DNA of 64,000 nucleotides from Chondrilla cf. caribensis (GCA_964020155.1 OZ026556.1:5098267-5162266), one strand, 5' to 3'. Numbered from the stretch's first letter, positions 27,771-42,680 are shown. Numbers and translations are program-made. Notes: generated by a model not told the origin, from the letters alone.

Positions 27771-27950
27771 CCTCTCACCAATGGACTGGGCATTCCATGA
27801 ATTCAATTTACCACACACTATTAATTTATATATCATTATATCATTTTATATTAATGTCTGTGTGTTGCTGAACACGTTAAGTACAGGTACATAGTGTGGT
27901 AACATACAATGCATTGTCTGTGAGGTATGGAGGTTTGGATGTCAGGTGCT

Positions 27951-28679
27951 TCATCTCTTCCTGAAACCGTATTTCTTTCTCTCATAAAACAAGTCAACTT
28001 TGGAACTGCCAAGGTTAACAATCTTTGGACACCCATCTCTCTAACAGACCAAAGCAAGTGAATAATATTGACAGAACATTGAAGTGATAACCAGAACAGA
28101 GAACCGAGTGATAAGATCAAAAGAACCAAAAACCACATGACAGGCACCACACACAGCTTATGACACAAGTACACAGGGTTGCTAAAACACAAGATTTAAT
28201 TTTGCTTACATCTTTCTCTAATATGGTACACTCTTTACAATAGTATGCGTCCGATACTCCTGGTCCTCCGCATATGGTGCACCGGCCTTGATAAGACCCA
28301 TAGTTGCACTCGTCACATATCCTGACCAGTGTACATGGCCTCACATATGAATCGCAGACAACACATTTACCATCACCTAGGGAGGCAATAGTAGCAGATT
28401 GTCATTCTGGTATATGGACAGATGGGCAGATAGAATAGGGAACATTGCATCAACTGGCGGGTGAATCTGTAATTCCATACAGAACACACCACAGGTAGAA
28501 GGTAACATTGATAATGACTTTTCGACTTTCCATGAAATTTCAAACAATTTCATCATTGCTAAGTATGGAATAAATTTACCCGTAGAAAATGAAGCAAACT
28601 TACACTTTTCACAGAGCCTGCCTATGGCGACTCCTGGTTGTTTCCTGCACATGATTAAATCTGGGTGATGTTTCGCCAT
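27951..28679 (-). CDS. PHF5A: PHF5A / SF3b14b, U2 snRNP SF3b subunit
   Basis: Three exons: 28679-28604, 28376-28210, 28040-27951. They total 333 nt, 110 aa, identical in length to human PHF5A. The sequence opens [20 protein letters not shown] and carries the knotted set of CxxC zinc motifs (CEKCDGKC, CDSY, CDEC, CTICGG, CKEC), ending [14 protein letters not shown]5A sits in the SF3b complex next to SF3B1 and helps hold the branch-point adenosine in the spliceosome; it is among the most conserved eukaryotic proteins. Its 3' end is 180 bp from the ceramidase-like stop, and its start is head-to-head with KIF19. Confidence 0.98.
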
Positions 28680-28906
28680 TTTATCACAAACGTGGGTCTT
28701 ACGTAAGAGCAGAGCGAGGCATGCCACATAATCTACAAGTATGAATATCGTTAAGACTGTTATCATCGCCATGGCAACCTTTGATGTCATTCTCAGTATG
28801 GGACATCATTAGCACTCCACGGTTGCAAGGAAAGCGAAGAAGATACGAGCGAAGGGACGTAGATGGATGAAAGGATTCAGTATATTTTTAACAATAGATA
28901 TTTATA
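28680..28906. promoter_or_regulatory. inferred bidirectional promoter, PHF5A / KIF19
   Basis: 227 bp between diverging ATGs, including a 14-codon uORF (28863-28907) whose TAA overlaps the KIF19 ATG. Promoter role is inferred. Confidence 0.45.
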
Positions 28907-31900
28907 ATGCGAGGGATTCCAGGAACACAGCAAGCCTTAACGGTAAGATAATTTAATTTTACTACAATTTTTTGTTTGTTTGAATGATTTTATTCCTGGT
29001 TGATGTTTAGGTTGCCTTACGTGTTCGCCCTATGAACGGAAATGAAATCAATGTTGGTGCACATCACATATCGCATGTTGTGGACGATAAGGTGAAGTAG
29101 ATTGTCAGAAACGTTGCTGTATCGTGCTCGTTGGAACACTCGCGTTTCCTTATTTTGCAGCTCGTTGTTCTGAAGGATCCGAACGAAGACGTGGACGATA
29201 TTCTTCGAATAAACAGATCTCGCGAGAAACAGTACACGTTCGATTGTGCATTCGGCCCCCAGGCCACTCAACAGGATGTGTTCCAGTCCACCACTAAGGG
29301 CCTTATCAACGGAGTCCTCCGAGGGTACAACTCTACTGTGTTTGCTTATGGTCCAACGGGTGCCGGGAAGACCTACACAATGCTGGGTACCGACAGGGAG
29401 CCGGGTATCATGATGCTAACACTGGACGACCTGTACTCTGAGATTGAGGCCAATGCAGAGGAGATCCGATGCAGGGTCACTATATCATATTTGGAAGTGC
29501 GTGCGTGTATGCATGTGCATGGGGGTTGCCCACCTATACAAAGTATGAATTGACTTGTACAAGCTGTGTGTTCACCCATACAAGTTGTGTGTTCACCTGT
29601 ACAAGTTGTGTGTTCACCTGTACAAGTCGTGAATTTTGCCATACGGAATGCTACGTTGTATCCTCCCTTACAAGCAGTATTGTACATGTATGTGTCTATA
29701 CAAGTCGTGTGTTATCAATTTTGTTCCTTATTGTGTCAGATTTACAATGAGATGATCCGTGATCTCCTGAACCCGAGTAGTGGGATCCTGGAGCTAAGGG
29801 AGGACCACAGGGGCGTCAATGTGGTCGGCCTGATGGAAGTGGAGACCATTTCTGTTGATGAGGTAAACTCACTCCTTGTATTTGGTTCTATTTCTGAAAA
29901 CAGACTGTCTTAATGTGTAATCAATTTTAATGCTCCGTGATTATTGCTACTGATAGATCATGGAATTGCTGTCCGTGGGAAACTCTCGGAGGACATGCGA
30001 GCCAACAGCAGTGAACAAGACCTCTTCCCGATCTCACGCTATCTTGCAAGTGGTGGTGGAGGGGCGGCCCAGAGTGATGGACATATCACAGGAGGTCAAG
30101 ACAGGGAAGCTGTTCATGGTCGACCTGGCAGGATCGGAGAGAGCAGCTCAGACCAAAGTAAGGCTGACCACAGTTCATGCATGTGATGTGTGTACATTGA
30201 CATCATGTTGTTTGTGTACATTGACATCATGTTGTTTGTGTACATTGACATCATGTTGTGTGTGTGCATTGACATCATGTTGTTTGTGTACATTGACATA
30301 CATGCATGTTGGTATGCATATTATGTGTGTATATTTGTATTCTGTAGTGTATTACTCCTATAACCAGTAATAATACAACAAATCCTTCTTTCACTGCAGA
30401 ATAAGGGGAAGCGCATGTTGGAGGGTGCTCACATCAACCGGTCACTCCTGGCTCTCGGGAACTGCATTAATGCGTTAGGAGGACCCTCCAAGGTCCAGTA
30501 TGTGAACTACAGAGACAGCAAGCTGACTCGACTGCTAAAGGTCTGGGGATGCGTGTGTTCATGGGTGTGTCCATGGGTGTGTGCATGCGTGTGTATATGT
30601 CCACACCTACACACTCACGTAGTACAATTAATACAGTGTACTTATGTTTGGAAAGTGTCCTATCATGAGGAGTATGTCGTTTATGTAGAGTTGTGTTTTC
30701 TCCTCTCCTCAGGACTCCCTGGGGGGCAACTGTAGAACTGTGATGATTGCCCACGTCAGCCCAGCCAGCACATCCTATGAGGAATCACATAACACACTGA
30801 AATATGCAGAAAGAGCCAAACACATCAAAACCAAGGTATGTCATGGGCCATGGTGCCACTTTATCATCAACAGGGTGACTCACCATTGGTATGACTTGAA
30901 TTATTAATGTATTGTCTATGAATATCATTAACACTTACTCGGCTGCCTTTGTCATGTTTTCAGATGTTTGTCAATGTCCATGACGTGTCCTACCACATTC
31001 TCCAATACACCAACATTATCGCTGACTTACGGAGGGAGATTGAGAGGCTGAAGGGTCAAGTAGGTCGAGACAGGACTGCCACCACTAGCACCTCCGGGCA
31101 GTCACATCACGAACATGACAGGATGCTAGCAGACCTGAAGAAAGTGTTTCTTGATCAAACTAGCACTCGTCAGGAGCTGGTCAGTGTTGAGTGTGCATTG
31201 ACACAAAACGATTTGGAGATACAGAAGGCCAAGCTGAAGGAGTGAGTGTAAATGGTAGTATTGTGGTGGGTGTATTATGCATGTACATACGTACGTATGT
31301 ATACTATGTGTACTGTGTGTGTTGTGTGTACTGTGTACTGTGTGTGTACTGTGTACTATGTACTATGAATGGTAGTATGTTTTGAACACTGTGTTTACAT
31401 GTACATATAACCAACTTCATGTACGTATGTATATTTTGCGTATCATTCCTGTTGTATCTTCAATCAGGGAATTCTTGTCAGTTGGAGAAGATGGAGACAC
31501 AGATGACAACACTGCTGCCACGGTACCTGACCTGACGGAAGGGAGTGGTACACTGGAGGAGGATGAGGAGAGGAGTACACTGAGCCCACACTCACTCACC
31601 ACTGTAGGGAGACTCAAGGATGAAGCTGATATTAGTAGCTTGAGAGGAGAACGTAAGAGATTGTCTCTCCAACAGAGGACCCTCATGCACAAGCTGGGTC
31701 ACCTGAACTCTCAATCCACTGACCTTAGTGAGGTGTGTGCTCTGGGAGGTTGTACGTAGCTTGCTAGCTGTCATTGTGTGCTGTTGTGCTCTGCAGAGAC
31801 TGCAGGAGGTGTTCACAAGTGGATCGCAGAAGGATGTGCTCGACATGCTGTTGAAGACCAGCTCCCTGGAAATGCACTGTATCCTATTATGGCATGCTGC

Positions 31901-33520
31901 ACTCCATCCACACATGTGTGCCAGTTGCATATTATGTGTGTATATACATGCATGCGCATGTTTGTACCAGTAATGTATATACTTGTAGTGTATATGTAGG
32001 CATGAGTACATACATGTACTGTACATGTACATCAGTTGTGTCTTGGTGTGTATTGTTGTCCTTGACCCCGATGTCAGTTGCTGACCAGAGTCAAGTGGCA
32101 GCCACCACGGGGCTGCACCTCTCTGACTGTGAGCTCCTGATTGAACGACTGTTGGAGCAGAACAGAGCCTGCATCGACACCATCAAGAGGCAGAGGGAGT
32201 TTATTAGAAGTAATTATGTTTGTGTCTGTGTATCGTCACATGTTCGTGTATGTATGATACTTACCTTCCATTTGTGTGTAGACAATGACATTGGATATCC
32301 TTCAGAGCTAGAGGTTACTTATCAGAAACTTCTTCGACAACACCGTTACCTTAGCAACTGGCACTCTTGGTCCACTCGTCTTGCCAGTATTCCATCTGAA
32401 GCCCACCTCACTGATGGTACGGATGATGGGGATGACGAGGCCTCGCTAGGACCTTCCCCTTCTCATCATCCTGTACCCCGGGATGATAGAATGAGATTGG
32501 ACTTAACCTCTCCCCAAAACCTCACAATATCATCGGTGGCCTCTTTACCAAGCATTCCCAGAGCAGAACAAGCAGAGTCCATTGTGCATAACAACCCCGG
32601 TCCTCGCCCTCTATCTGATAATTCATCGAAAATTGTCCGAGCTGATCAAAAAAGCAAAAAAGTGTCTCCCAAACGACCAGCTAAATCTTTCCTTTCTAAT
32701 TTAGCATCACCTAAACCGAGTGAGATCAGTGAAGAAGAGGAAGATCGTCTCCCCGTACTGGCAGCAACTGTCAAGGCAAAACACAAGTCCAAGAGCCGGT
32801 CTACCTTCACAAAGCTACCCTCCATCACCTCACCTCCACTGATAGCAGTGTCCCGGTGCTCCACCATGTCAAAGACACGAACAGGACAGAAGCAGAAGTT
32901 TCCTCTCGTAGACAGCTCGCTGTTGCTGACTGTAGTGTCAGACTCTTCAATGGGGAACGAAACTTGGGGTACAGCAACTCGTAGCAAGGCCAAAACAAAG
33001 ACCTACCACCCTCTGAAGCTGACCACCTCGCAAGTGACCAAAAGGACAGTCAAGCAAGCACAGACGCAGGGCGTGGCAGGTGATGCACTCTCACAGCATG
33101 TGGAGGCTCATTCCCCCCTACCCCCATCCAATGTAGACATGGCACTACAGAGGAAGAAGAGGGGTTCACAGAAAAAGCAACAGTTAACTTTGGCCACTGC
33201 AAGAACAGTTGCACAAGGTGAGTAATGCATGGGGGTGTGGTTAGGGGTGTGACCCTGTGCTAACCACAGATATCCTATCAACTGATAGGTGGTGAGAGAC
33301 TGACCAAACATATTGATAAGAAACTGCAGGTTTGTTTACAGTCTCTGGAGGAAGTTTACAGTGTTTACTAGTTTATTTATATTTGTAGAAAGCAAACAAA
33401 AGAGCGCCTAATCCTGTAAAAGTGGCATTCTCTCCATACAACTCAAAACCTCCAAGTGATGGCAAAGGAAAGGGAAGAATCAGACAGAACCTGAAGATAT
33501 CTGGAGTGGGGTTCAAATGA
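28907..33520 (+). CDS. KIF19: kinesin-8 family motor, KIF19-like
   Basis: Fourteen exons: 28907-28942, 29011-29091, 29161-29496, 29740-29862, 29957-30157, 30400-30540, 30713-30835, 30964-31241, 31468-31732, 31797-31878, 32078-32209, 32282-33217, 33299-33339, 33389-33520. They total 2907 nt, 968 aa (human KIF19 998). The motor domain has the P-loop at 103-110 (GPTGAGKT), switch I (NKTSSRSH), switch II (VDLAGSE), [16 protein letters not shown] and [16 protein letters not shown]. The neck [24 protein letters not shown] is the KIF19 signature. The tail is coiled, then Ser/Lys-rich. KIF19 moves to microtubule plus ends, depolymerises them and limits the length of motile cilia. Introns 3 and 5 contain minisatellites. 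Confidence 0.96.
29560..29710. repeat. 21-bp minisatellite in KIF19 intron 3
   Basis: Units of TACAAGTTGTGTGTTCACCTG, about five copies, degenerate at the right end. Confidence 0.85.
30180..30305. repeat. 24-bp minisatellite in KIF19 intron 5
   Basis: About five units of TGTGTACATTGACATCATGT TGTT, starting about 25 bp after the GTAAGG donor at 30158. Confidence 0.9.
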
Positions 33521-34432
33521 CATCCAATTTATTGATTTTTAGTGTATAGACTTATCAATTCAGTCAATTATTTTCATTTGTAGTGCTGTGTGTTTGTATA
33601 CGTATGTGTGCTTGTGTTGTCAATTGAATTTTTATGAAGCAAGGTACATTATATTGGTGATTATGGCTCTCCTTGGATTTTATCAACTGTTGTTAAGCTA
33701 ATCAAGGGTTTGGTGGATTATTTAACCAAGGCCTGGCTAGGGGCTAGTTAGTTTGAGTGAATCACTATGGCAACTAACCACAAGCCACAAGGCTTTCGTG
33801 GTTAGTGGGACTTGCATCCTCTTCAGTTACCGTGGTGACCAGCCTCCATCCAGTCAGCAATCCAAGCAGTGAGAACCACAGACAGCTGTGGGACTTCTAA
33901 CTTATGAAACAATTCCCATCTCCATATGTGCCCTAAAGAATGATACATTGCAGATCAAAAATTCTCCCTGATGTCCATATGTCTTCTTGTCACCACGGCC
34001 TCTCCTGTGTGAACGTGATGCATCATAGCACAAATACGGTCCTTCTGATATCAAAAATGATACGTTTTGATGCAGATTAGATATTCTCCCTGATGTCCAT
34101 ATGACACATATAATATTGCATATACTTTTGTATGTACATTCCAATATAAGTGTAATACGCCTTGTGGTGATCTCTCAGGTAATTTCACAATCTTTTGCTG
34201 GTGTCCATGCCAAACACACCAACATAATTGTGGATGCACACACACCGTCCTGAGTGTGGTATAGGCCTCGTGGTGAAAAGCAAAAAAATGGCAATTTTTC
34301 TTCTTGCCACCACAGCCTCTCCTGTGTGCATGTGATGCATCATAGCACAAATACAAATGCACAGACACACTCCTGGAACTAGTACGGCCCTGCTGATATC
34401 AAAAATGATACGTTTTGATGCAGATCAAAATT
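33521..34432. repeat. left part of a repeat island: KIF19 3' UTR, then degenerate dispersed repeats
   Basis: After the KIF19 3' region, from about 33895, a motif family recurs: GTGTCCATATG, TGATGCATCATAG, TATACTTTTGTATGTACATT and TCACCACGGCCTCTC. Copies recur at roughly 200-300 bp in the same orientation. A CTTATGAAACAATTCCCATC segment at 33900 is the reverse complement of a piece of the satellite that follows. No coding potential is visible. Confidence 0.65.
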
Positions 34433-35370
34433 AGGGACTACCTATGGAGATGAAAATTGTTTCATAAGGTAGTATAGGTCCATAGTTAGGTTCCCATAAA
34501 ATATCATGTTGACACGCCCCCTCTCCCATGAGCTACGCAAAAAGGTGCTTAATGGTTTTTCATCCTATACCTTCCAATACATTTAAAAAAATATTAAGCA
34601 CCTCCGGATGTAGTTAGGGTTAGGGACCACCTACGGAGATGAAAATTGTTTCATAAGGTAGTATAGGCTCACAGTTAGGTCTCCATAAAATATCATGTTG
34701 ACACGCCCCCTCTCCCATGAGCTACGCAAAAAGGTGCTTAATGGCTTTTCATCCTATACCTTCCCATACATTAAAAAAATATTAAGCACCTCCGGATGTA
34801 GTTAGGGTCAGGGACCACCTACGGAGATGAAATTGTTTCATAAGTTAGTATAGCTCCACATCTAGGTTCCCATAAAATATCATGTTGACACGCCCCCTCT
34901 TCCATGAGCTACGCAAAAAGGTGCTTAGCGTTATTTCATCCTATACCTTCCCATACATTAAAAAAATATTAAGCACCTCCGGATGTAGTTAGGGTCAGGG
35001 ACTACCTACGGAGATGAAATTGTTTCATAAGTTAGTATAGGTCCACATCTAGGTTCCCATAAAATATCATGTTGACACGCCCCCTCTCCCATGAGCTACG
35101 CAAAAAGGTGCTTAATGGTTTTTCATCCTATACCTTCCCATACATTAAAAAATATTAAGCACCTCCGGATGTAGTCAGGGTTAGGGACCACCTACGGAGA
35201 TGAAAATTGTTTCATAAGGTAGTATAGGTCCATAGTTAGGTTCCCATAAAATATCATGTTGACACACCCCCTCTCCCATGAGCTACGCAAAAAGGTGCTT
35301 AGCATTATTTCATCCTATACCTTCCCATACATTAAAAAATATTAAGCACCTCCGGATGTAGTGCCACCTT
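34433..35370. repeat. five-copy tandem satellite of about 187 bp
   Basis: Near-identical units start at AGGGACYACCTAYGGAGATG at about 34433, 34622, 34810, 34997 and 35183. Each includes CATGTTGACACGCCCCCTCT and ends in AATATTAAGCACCTCCGGAT. Differences are single bases and 1-2 bp indels, so amplification is recent or homogenised. A diverged copy lies at about 36430-36680. Confidence 0.95.
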
Positions 35371-36700
35371 GATATTTTAGACAGACCTAGCTGGGGACGT
35401 GAACTAACTTGTGAAATAATTCCCATCTTAATAAGTGGCCCGTAACCCAGCTACAATTGGAGGTGCTTAATATTTTGGCAATGTACATGTGGGAGAGTAT
35501 AGGTGCTATAGACCTCCTGGTGAACATCCAAAGGAATTAACATTTGGGTTTTGATCACCATGGGCTGCCTGGTGTCCATATCAATCCTTGCAACACAAAT
35601 ACGGATACATGTACACCCTTCAGTATCTGCTATGGACTTCATAGTGACGAACTAGATAATATTGAATATTATTGCTGGTCACCATGGCCTCTCCATGTCC
35701 AGTGTCCATGTGATGCATCATAGATCAAATATTGCTACATGTACACCTCCTGGAGGTGGTACAGACCTGGAGGTATCCAATAAAATACCTTTTGTTGCTG
35801 TTCATAAGCACTCCCCAGTGCCCATGTGTTACATATTATGTTAATGCACACTTTTGTATGTGCATTCCAAAAGGGTTGCTATAGACCTCTTGGTGACCGT
35901 CCTGGTAATTTTATATTCTGTCACTGGTCACCATGTGTTGCCTAGTGTCCATATTCAACTTATGAACACAAATACAGAAGCATGCACACCCCCCTGGGTG
36001 TATTATAGACCCTGTGGTGACCAGCTAGAAAATGTCAAATTCTATTACTGGTCACCACGGCCTCTCTGGTGTACCTGTGTCGCATCATAGCATGAATATT
36101 GATGCATCTACACCCTCCTGGATGTGTTATGGACCTAGTGATGACTAACAAGAAATGTTTTGACGCCAGTCACAAAAGCTCCCCAGTGTCCATATGATGC
36201 ATATACTAATACACATATACTTTTGTATGTACATTCCAATGGAGTTCCTGTAGACCTCTTAGTACCCAAGTGATTTCACATTTTGTCACTGTTTACCATC
36301 AGCTGCCCAGTGTCCATATTCAACTTATGAAAACAAATTCTGATGCATGTACGCCCTTCTGGATGTGCTATTGACCTCGTGGTGACCAGCTAGAGAATGT
36401 CAAATTTCATTGCTGGTCACACGGACCCTCTGGTGTCCCTGCAAGCACCTCCAAATGTACCTACAGTTCGAGGTCACATTCAGAGATGACAAGCTTCAGA
36501 ATTTAGTTCACAATCATAGTTAGGTAACAAGTACCAGATTGACATGGCTCCTCCTCCTTGAGCTTCGCCAGAAGGTACTTAGCCTCTTTACCCCCTATTC
36601 TCTTCCCCAATAATATTAAAAACGTTTGTTTCCTTCGAATGTAGGATAAAAGACCACACACGGAGAAAGGGGTGTTCCGAATTTAGTCAACACCAGCTAG
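35371..36700. repeat. right part of repeat island, about 240-bp degenerate direct repeats
   Basis: Four or so degenerate units share GACCTCGTGGTGACCAGCTAG, TATTACTGGTCACCACGGCC, TGTCCATATTCAACTTATG and ACAAATACxGATGCATGTAC. They belong to the same family as the repeats left of the satellite. The last 250 bp is a diverged satellite unit. No ORF above noise. Confidence 0.7.
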
Positions 36701-37045
36701 GTCTGTAACAAACACCAGATGTCCCCACAATACTTTGCATTCATCCAATGAGAAACTTATACAATTTAAAGTTAATAGGTGCTCTGCAATGATCAAAACC
36801 TAACATAGGTTACTTAACTAATTAATCATTGTAAGCAAATTCAAAAATATTATGTTGCATGTGAAATTGAGTCAAAAAGTGGTATTATTATCTACAAAAA
36901 CACTTGCACATCAAAGAATTGCAAACTGGTAATAATTTTACCAAGGCTACCATCAAAACACTATAACACCAATATACATAGATCAAAGTAAAAAAAAATG
37001 AATTCTTTCCATGTTCCAATGTCACAATGTTCAAAGCTTCCACTT

Positions 37046-38292
<1,247 letters not shown>

Positions 38293-38403
38293 TATTAGGA
38301 GCGAGTAAACTCCTTCAATTCAAAAGGGCGTGTTCGGGGCTCGATCGTTGCACAATATCCTACTGCAGCGTACCAGAACTTGAGTTCTTGGTGGCCCAGA
38401 CCG
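38293..38403. promoter_or_regulatory. inferred bidirectional promoter, TVP23 / HID1
   Basis: 111 bp between diverging ATGs, with no ATG in the HID1 direction upstream of 38404. Function is inferred from geometry. Confidence 0.45.
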
Positions 38404-39753
38404 ATGGGAGGGAAGAACACCAAAGAAAGTTTTATTCGCGCTATAACAGACCTATCTGATGCTCAGGTAAGGTTCCACGGATCTCGTATAGCAAAAGCTC
38501 ATGTTACCTTTTCCCTTCAGAATGTCCCAAGTCAAGAAGATTCTCATTGGAACCGGTTTTGGGACGACGCATCTTTAACGTATGACGACTTCTTTACGTT
38601 AATAAAGCCGGAAGATATAAGGAAGATTAGGGACGACGCTGCTGGGAACCTCACGGCTCTGTGCTTCAAGCTAGTGGAGCGTTTGACAAAAGCAACACAA
38701 ACCGCCTGTACTGGTCCTAACGAACATGCTTCAGGTGAGTGGTTGGAACACAGGTGTGTGATGTGGTTGTGTTGGGTTTGGGGGTGGGTGTGTCCACTCC
38801 TGGCTACTGTGCATTTTGCACTGTGATAACTGGTGTTTGTATTGCTTGCTGTAGTTTTGAACTGTGTTCGTTTGTTAACAAGGGTAATCCCCTTCTTGTT
38901 CGAGGATGCCCAGTGGAGAATGATCTTCTGGTCCCCAGCCAACATGTCCTCCGCTGGCTCTCAATCAACAAGGCTAGCTCTGGGGCAGATGCTTCTGAAT
39001 GCCATTGGAGATCTTCTCTTTTGCCCCGATTTCACCGTTGTTGGAAAGCAAGCGAAGAAAGGTCAACCGGTAGGTGAAGATCCCTGTAGGTTGACTACGA
39101 GAGACCCTTGTGTGCTAGAGGTCTTGTACAGTGACATCGATTTCACTGGTTCCTTCTCTTGTTCACAGAGCAAGCAGGAGGATCTATCACACATTGACAG
39201 CTGTGAACATCTTTGGTGAGTAGCGATCCTGTGTTGCCATACCAGTGGGCGGGTCTTGCTAGTGTTGATGGTGCCTGTCCCTCAGGGAGGCGGGCATAGC
39301 CTGCACCAAGTCTCCAGGGTCCACCACCATCATGGACAACAACCGCTCTGAGCTCCTCACCCTCCTCTCTGTCTGCTTCTCTGAGTCACTTTACTATTCA
39401 CAAGAAGGTACCAGTGTTTCCTGTAAGGAGTTATCCATTGTCTGATTGTATTCACTGTGACTCCCTCACCAAACGTAGAAGAAAGGCCTGACAATCAATG
39501 GCTGTTACACTTCACTTCGATGGGCAACAGGTGAGTGGTGAGAGCTGTCTTGGGTGACAGCAGTGCTTTGGAGTGTATGTCTGTATTCATGTGAGTTATG
39601 TTGACGTGACGTTTGTACGTGTGTATGTTGGTGTACATCCTATTCCTTCTCACAGGCATGTACTGCCACTGTTGACATCATTCCTGAACATTGTGTGTGC
39701 TTATGACCCCGTGGGATATGGAGTGCCGTGAGTAGTGTGTGTGTGTGTATGTA

Positions 39754-39812
<59 letters not shown>

Positions 39813-42601
39813 TGGTGTGTGTGTGTGTGTGTGTGTGTGTGTTCTGACTCATCCAAACTTTGTGTTTTGCACTCTTGTGGCTGGTATTTATATGTTGATT
39901 TCTCCAGTTTTAATTTGTGTTTTCCTCCAAGTACACAAGGTCATTCCGTCTCTCCCCACCAGGTATGCGTATGCATTGTATTCGGATGCTAGGGAGCGTC
40001 TGGTCACATGTGCCCTGCAAGTCCTGGTTGTGGTCCTCGACTATAAACCAGAACCGAAGGCAGATCCTTCACAAGCTGAGAGGAGCCCCCAGATGCCTCC
40101 AGTCAAGACCACTCAAGCAGTACATGTGAGTCTGATCTATAGGGACCACACCAGTGTACTGTGTGGTGTGTGTGGACCACACCAGTGTACTGTGTGGTGT
40201 GTGTGGACCACACCAGTGTACTGTGTGGTGTGTGGACCACACCAGTGTACTGTGTGGACCATACCAGTCTATTGTGTGGACCACACCAGTGTACTGTGTG
40301 GACCACACCAGTATACTGTGTGGTGTGTGGACCACTCCAGTGTACTGTGTGGTGTGTGGACCACACCAGTGTACTGTGTGGTGTGTGGACCACACCAGTG
40401 TACTGTGTGGTGTGTGGACCACTCCAGTGTACTGTGTGGTGTGTGGACCACACCAGTGTACTGTGTGGACCATACCGTGTACTATGTGGTGTGGTTTACT
40501 CTGACCTCCCCAGGAAGCTGCCATGCAGAACCTCTTCTATAGTTATATTGTGAGACTTCACCAGAAAGATGACTTGGAGTTCCTTGTGACTGGGCTGACC
40601 AACCTCCTCTCCAACCCTCTCACCCGCACGTACCTCCCTTCCTCCCGGAAGAAGATAGGGTGTGTGGAAGAACTGCTGGTGCTGACCTGGAAGCTGATGG
40701 AAGCTAACAAGGTGTGTGTTTCCACAAGAGTGTTGTAGGAGGAGCCAGGTGAACCTAACTAGTCTTGTCCTTCAGAAATTCCTCAACCATATCCTACAAA
40801 GTCAGAAGCTGTTTGACCTGGTGGTCCCTATCCTGTACTACATCCTCGATGCCAAGGCCAGCGCAAGTGAGGCTCCGACACACACACACCCAGCCCACTC
40901 ATTGCTGTTTCTTCTGTCACACCCAGCCCACTCATTGCTGCTTCTTCTGTCACACCACTTGTTTACACACTTGTTAGGTAAGGTGGGCCAGCTGCATGTG
41001 GGGATCTTCACGGTGCTGCTGATGAGCGGGGAGAGGAACTTCGGTGTGCGTCTCAACAAGCCCTTCATGCAGAAGCTCCACCCCGACATATCACACTTCA
41101 CTGGTAGTCATGCCGACCTGCTGTACTTGACTGTTCACAAGATCATTACCAGTGGGTTGCCAAGGTTACAGCCTCTGTACGACAGCTTATTAACTATTTT
41201 AGTGAATGGTAAGTTTCCGTAGTGTTATGAGAATGTCATGCCTCACTCCATCTCACCACACCCTCAGTCCATCCCACCACACCCTCACTCCATCCCACCA
41301 CACCCTCATTCGATCCCACCACACCCTCACTCCATCCCACCACACCCTCACTCCATCTCACCACACCTTCACTCCATCCCACCGCACCCTCACTCCATCC
41401 CACCACACCCTCACTCCATCCCACCACACCCTCACTCCATCTCACCACACCCTCACTCCATCCCACCACACCCTCACTCCATCCCACCACACCTTCACTC
41501 CATCCCACCGCACCCTCACTCCATCCAACCACACCCTCACTCCATCCCACCACACCCTCACTCCATCCCACCACACCCTCACTCCATCATGCCTGTCTCA
41601 GTGTTGGTTCTTGATGTTCCCGGATTGTGTCCTGTCCAGTGTCTCCCTACCTGAAGACCCTCTCCATGGTGACCTGCACCCGGCTCCTCCACCTCATGGA
41701 GTCATTCTCCACGCCGTGGTTCCTCTACGCCAAGCCCACCAACCACTACCTCGTCTTCTACCTTTTGGAGACATTTAATAACATAATCCAGTACCAGTTT
41801 GATGGTGAGGGGGCTCAGTGTGTTTGTGGTTTACAGCATATTGGTTGTTGCCATGGTGATATTTAGTGGTGTACACTGTATATTCTGTCCTTTTCCTGGT
41901 CACCACGGTGATCAAAGGTTACCAAGGTGATTCCTGGTTTCTTTGTCATATTAGGGAACACTAACCTTGTCTACTGCGTCATACGCTCGAGATCTGTGTT
42001 TCATCAATTGACCAACTTGACTGTAAATGAAGGCAAGCCAAACGAACAGAGTGCCAGTTCTGTTGAGTCCTCCAAGGAGCCAAAAGAAGAAGAAGAAGAA
42101 GAGAGGATTCCATCTCCTGCTCCACAGGAGAATGTAGCAGAGGATCCCACTCAGAGCTCCAGGCAGGTTGTTGAGGTGGAGATCCATCCTCAAGGCAAGG
42201 AGAACACTGAGGAGGTCAACGGGGGAGAGGAGGTGAAGGACTCTGTGGACAGGGACAGCGAAGGTGAACAACCTGACATTGGTCCACGGGAGCCACAGAC
42301 CATCCCAGACCTGCCAGCACACCAAGTTCCACTGGAAACAGTTGAAGTTAGAACAGAATCAGTACCAACGACGCAGGAATCCAAATCCAAAGAATTCCCG
42401 GTACCTCAGGACGACACTAAACCCCCACTCAAAGACCCAGTGTGTGTTGATCCACTGAGGAAACTGGACCAGGGCAAGAAGAAGGGCGCGATGATGGACC
42501 TGTTCCCACTGAGGCAAGGTGTGGCCTCCAACACTGCCAAACTAGTCGAGCCTCACACCCCTTCTGATTTCAAGCCAACTCCTGAATGGGTGTGTTTGTG
42601 A

Positions 42602-42680
<79 letters not shown>

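Noticed and set aside
33521..37045. Possible transposon with coding capacity between KIF19 and TVP23
   Set aside because: No transposase, reverse transcriptase or other protein-like frame is present; only noncoding repeats are seen.
40069..40553. Long frames rich in VDHTSVLCG or TTQYTGVVH
   Set aside because: Minisatellite artefacts in HID1 intron 7; splice sites at 40125 and 40514 remove the region.
41206..41778. Frames of repeated HSIPPHP / TPSHHTL
   Set aside because: 21-bp minisatellite of HID1 intron 10; only 41640-41804 is exonic.
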